Assembly (NCBI GenBank): GCA_018609665.1
Contig: JAHENN010000173.1
Location: 1 to 15,991, forward strand
Source: Haloarculaceae archaeon
Lineage (GTDB): Archaea > Halobacteriota > Halobacteria > Halobacteriales > Haloarculaceae
Direction: 5' to 3'
DNA: 15,991 nucleotides
Below, piece after piece: positions 14,363 to 15,991 of this stretch (position 1 is its first letter; each line of letters opens with the position of its first letter). The position numbers were made by a program, and so were the translations under genes. The notes beneath the pieces are model-generated. The model was given only the letters and a program-made list of their open reading frames with translations, had not been told where the DNA came from and made no database searches.

Positions 14363-14557
14363 TCAGGCGGTCGCCTCGTCGCGCATGTCCGGCGGCAGCA
14401 GGTTCGGGATGCCGTCCTCGATGGGGTACTCCTCGCCGCAGTCGGTGCAGACGAGCCGGCCCTCGAGTATCTCCTCGTCGTCCTCGCGGATGACCTCGAG
14501 CTCGAGCTCGCTCTTGTCGAGCGGACAGCACAGGATGTCCATCAGCGACTCCTTCAT
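14363..14557 (-). CDS. Trm112-like methyltransferase activator / zinc-ribbon protein
   Basis: A 64-residue protein: MKESLMDILCCPLDKSELEL, then LEGRLVCTDCGEEYPI and DGIPNLLP. The Cys pattern (C10, C11 and C37, C40) and the closing YPIxxGIPNLLP are hallmarks of the Trm112/YcaR-like zinc-ribbon family. Archaeal Trm112 is a small partner that stabilises several tRNA, rRNA and protein methyltransferases; bacterial relatives are of less clear function. No methyltransferase gene is adjacent, in line with its role as a shared subunit. The ATG at 14557 has a TTTTGC element 25-30 bp upstream on the minus strand (14582-14587), giving a leaderless transcript divergent from the DUF123 gene. Confidence 0.88.
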   Translation of the reverse strand: MKESLMDILCCPLDKSELELEVIREDDEEILEGRLVCTDCGEEYPIEDGIPNLLPPDMRDEATA

Positions 14558-14581
14558 ACCGGCGACTCGGGGTGGCCGGGG

Positions 14582-14587
14582 CAAAAG
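14582..14587 (-). promoter_or_regulatory. TATA-like element of the Trm112-like gene
   Basis: On the minus strand CTTTTG lies 25-30 bp before the ATG at 14557. It is part of an 85-bp divergent promoter region. Confidence 0.55.
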
Positions 14588-14613
14588 CATGGCGGGTCGC
14601 CGCCGGCGGGAGC

Positions 14614-14620
14614 GTTTTGT
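14614..14620 (+). promoter_or_regulatory. TATA-like element of the DUF123 gene
   Basis: GTTTTGT lies 23-29 bp before the GTG at 14643. This supports the GTG start rather than the long in-frame upstream extension, which overlaps the Trm112-like gene in antisense. Confidence 0.55.
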
Positions 14621-14642
14621 CCGCGGGCCGCAAAGCCCCGAC

Positions 14643-15059
14643 GTGACCGGCGGCACCTACACACTGCTGTTCGAACTCGTCGAGCCGGCGACGCTGAAGG
14701 TCGGCGCCCTCGGAGAGCACCGGTTCCCGGCGGGCTGGTACGCCTACACCGGGAGCGCGCGCGGGGCCGGCGGGTTCGCACGCGTCGACCGCCACTACAA
14801 GCTCGCTGCCGGCGAGCGCGAGACCCGCCACTGGCACGTCAACTACCTGCTCGGCCACCCGGGGGCCGAGATGCGCGGCGACGTCCGGTCGCCGGGCGCC
14901 GACGTCGAGTGTGCGGTCGCACGACGCCTGCCCGGCGCACCCGTCGAAGGGTTCGGCGCCTCCGACTGCGACTGCGACGCCCACCTGGCGTACAGCCCGG
15001 ACGACGACGAGCTCCGTGCGACTGTTGTGGACCTGCACCGCCGGCTCGGTGGGGAGTAA
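14643..15059 (+). CDS. DUF123 / GIY-YIG-like nuclease family protein
   Basis: A 138-residue protein starting at GTG. The GIY-YIG-like core is visible: TYTLLFEL (5-12) and GWYAYTGSARG (31-41), then RVDRHY (47-52), a WHVNYLL segment (64-70) and the DUF123 C-terminal signature GFGASDCDCDAHLAY (103-117). DUF123 proteins occur alone in archaea or fused to endonuclease III in some thermophiles, which suggests a DNA-repair link; nuclease activity has to be regarded as inferred. The GTG is placed by the TATA element at leaderless spacing and by the start of recognisable similarity. It is divergent from Trm112 and ends 22 bp from the convergent repeat protein. Confidence 0.88.
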   Translation: MTGGTYTLLFELVEPATLKVGALGEHRFPAGWYAYTGSARGAGGFARVDRHYKLAAGERETRHWHVNYLLGHPGAEMRGDVRSPGADVECAVARRLPGAPVEGFGASDCDCDAHLAYSPDDDELRATVVDLHRRLGGE

Positions 15060-15081
15060 CGCGGGCCGCGAGGGCGGCAGC

Positions 15082-15991
15082 CTACTCGCGGAGGATGCGG
15101 ATGCCGCTTATCAGTGCCGCTGCGGCGATGGCGAGCAGGAGCAGGTAGACCCACCGGGCGCCGGCGAGCGATGCGAGCGAAACACCGGCCGCCTCCACGT
15201 TCGCCGACCCCGAGTCGGCGTTCTCGGTGACGACCACCGTTCTGCTGGTCCCGCCGACGATTTCGACGTCGTACTCACCGGGGCTATCCAAAGTGGTCTC
15301 CATGGAGACCTCACGTGTCTCGCCGGCCGGCACGGTGACCGTCTCGGTCGCCACCGTCTCGCCGTCCACCACCATCCGAACCTCCACGCCCACTGCCTCG
15401 TCGTCGCCAGTGTACTCGATCGTCGCCTCGCCGGTAACCGTCTCCCCGACCGCTACCTCGTCTGGCGAGATTGAGGAATCGACCATCGTAACGTTATCGA
15501 ATCTACTGACTTGGCTAGCGTCGATATTGTTCGAGTCGGTACTGCCATCTGTGTCCGGGTCTAAATAATCGGGGACGCCGTCGCCATCGGCGTCACCGGT
15601 CCCCTCCTCCGAATCGGGGATGCCGTCGCCGTCCGAGTCGGTATCCTTGTAGTTCGGCGTGCCGTCGCCATCGGCGTCACCGGTCCCCTCCTCCGAATCG
15701 GGGATGCCGTCGCCGTCCGAGTCGGTATCCTCGTCGTTCGGCGTGCCGTCACCGTCAACATCGCCGTCGCCTTCCTCTTCATCGGGAATACCGTCGCCGT
15801 CCGAGTCGGTTTCATCACCATCGTCACCACCGTCACCGCCATCACCGTTGTCGCCATCGTCACCGCCATCACCGTTGTCGCTATCGTCACCGCCATCACC
15901 GTTGTCGCCATCGTCACCGCCATCACCGTTGTCGCCATCGTCACCGCCATCACCGTTGTCGCCATCGTCACCGCCATCACCGTTGTCGCCA
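15082..15991 (-). CDS. Surface protein with Asp/Gly repeats, TSP3-like calcium repeats and C-terminal anchor (5' end outside window)
   Basis: The minus frame is open from the right edge to the TAG at 15082, so the N-terminus is missing; 302 residues are visible. In order: about 50 residues of tandem GDGGDDGDN; three 28-residue thrombospondin type 3-like units with DSDGDGIPD and DADGDGTPN motifs that bind Ca2+ (about 59-138); a short Asp/Asn/Ser linker; a CARDB-like beta domain (SSISPDEVAVGETVTGEATI onward, about 172-255); a Ser/Ala linker; and a terminal helix WVYLLLLAIAAAALISGI followed by RILRE. The layout is that of an exported cell-surface protein held by a C-terminal transmembrane segment; no PGF-CTERM motif is seen. 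An ATG at 15486 is internal: TSP3 sequence continues in frame upstream of it. Codons in the repeats favour GAT and GGT, unlike the GAC/GGC bias of neighbours. Confidence 0.85.
   Translation of the reverse strand, partial: GDNGDGGDDGDNGDGGDDGDNGDGGDDGDNGDGGDDSDNGDGGDDGDNGDGGDGGDDGDETDSDGDGIPDEEEGDGDVDGDGTPNDEDTDSDGDGIPDSEEGTGDADGDGTPNYKDTDSDGDGIPDSEEGTGDADGDGVPDYLDPDTDGSTDSNNIDASQVSRFDNVTMVDSSISPDEVAVGETVTGEATIEYTGDDEAVGVEVRMVVDGETVATETVTVPAGETREVSMETTLDSPGEYDVEIVGGTSRTVVVTENADSGSANVEAAGVSLASLAGARWVYLLLLAIAAAALISGIRILRE
15577..15813 (-). repeat. 84-bp repeat encoding TSP3-like units, about three copies
   Basis: Copies begin at 15577, 15661 and 15745. The first 70 bp of the first two (15577-15646 and 15661-15730) are identical; the third is diverged. 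The 84-bp period encodes 28 residues, one Ca-binding unit. Near-perfect identity of two copies suggests recent duplication or gene conversion. Confidence 0.9.
15841..15991 (-). repeat. 27-bp tandem repeat encoding GDGGDDGDN, continuing past the window
   Basis: Five full units start at 15841, 15868, 15895, 15922 and 15949, and a sixth is cut by the window edge. Only unit 2 differs, by one base (GCT for GCC, giving Ser instead of Gly on the minus strand). The 27-bp period keeps the frame, so copy-number changes would alter stalk length without a frameshift. A degenerate copy precedes it at 15814-15840. Confidence 0.95.

Noticed and set aside
12348..15038. A very long open frame on the minus strand (nearly 900 codons)
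   Set aside because: It is antisense to CbiX, DR2241 and DUF123 and crosses three other genes. Its translation is Arg/Val/Pro-rich with no domain, as expected from stop-poor G+C-rich DNA.
15082..15486. A stand-alone 134-residue gene starting at the ATG at 15486
   Set aside because: The frame stays open upstream and encodes TSP3 repeats, so the ATG is internal to a larger protein.
15841..15991. Short regular repeats as a CRISPR array
   Set aside because: The 27-bp units are contiguous with no spacers and encode GDGGDDGDN in frame.

Overview
The window comes from a haloarchaeon (class Halobacteria). It is very G+C-rich, and the predicted proteins are strongly acidic (Asp/Glu/Ala/Gly/Val-rich). 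The start codons that can be fixed mostly lie 24-31 bp downstream of a short A/T-rich TATA-like element with no Shine-Dalgarno sequence, which is the leaderless arrangement typical of haloarchaea. The families seen (UbiA prenyltransferase, DUF2298/YYY protein, two-domain CbiX, DR2241-type Fe-S protein, Trm112-like protein, DUF123 protein, TSP3-repeat surface protein) fit this. I cannot name the genus.

Layout. (a) 1-2624, plus strand: the 3' part of a bactofilin-like gene, a YchF/Obg-related TGS-domain GTPase, a 48-residue acidic protein and a small membrane zinc-ribbon protein. (b) 2649-5791, minus strand: a UbiA-family prenyltransferase and a large DUF2298 multipass membrane protein. (c) 5888-7182, plus strand, divergent from DUF2298: a dolichyl-phosphate-type GT2 glycosyltransferase overlapping a GtrA flippase. 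With DUF2298 this resembles a complete lipid-linked sugar synthesis, flipping and transfer module. (d) 7262-7336: initiator tRNA-Met. (e) 7545-10899: an FAD amine-oxidase-fold oxidoreductase, a convergent Mre11/SbcD-like metallophosphoesterase, a winged-helix regulator with a large C-terminal domain, and a cupin. (f) 11066-11767: the N-terminal stump of an amino-acid permease followed by a gene-less, apparently decayed stretch. (g) 11768-13751: CbiX chelatase and a DR2241-type Fe-S protein, a two-gene cobalamin/siroheme operon. (h) 13739-15059: a membrane-anchored beta-domain protein (minus), Trm112-like protein (minus) and a DUF123 GIY-YIG-like protein (plus). (i) 15082-15991, minus: the C-terminal part of a surface protein with Asp/Gly tandem repeats, TSP3-like calcium-binding repeats, a CARDB-like domain and a terminal membrane anchor.

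Most of the window looks like ordinary chromosomal housekeeping and accessory genes; I see no transposase, integrase, CRISPR array or defence cassette. The parts most worth following up are the GT2/GtrA/DUF2298 module, the asymmetric active-site histidines in CbiX, the cysteine-rich switch I region of the GTPase, the truncated permease with a hairpin at its breakpoint, and the repeat-rich surface gene at the right edge.
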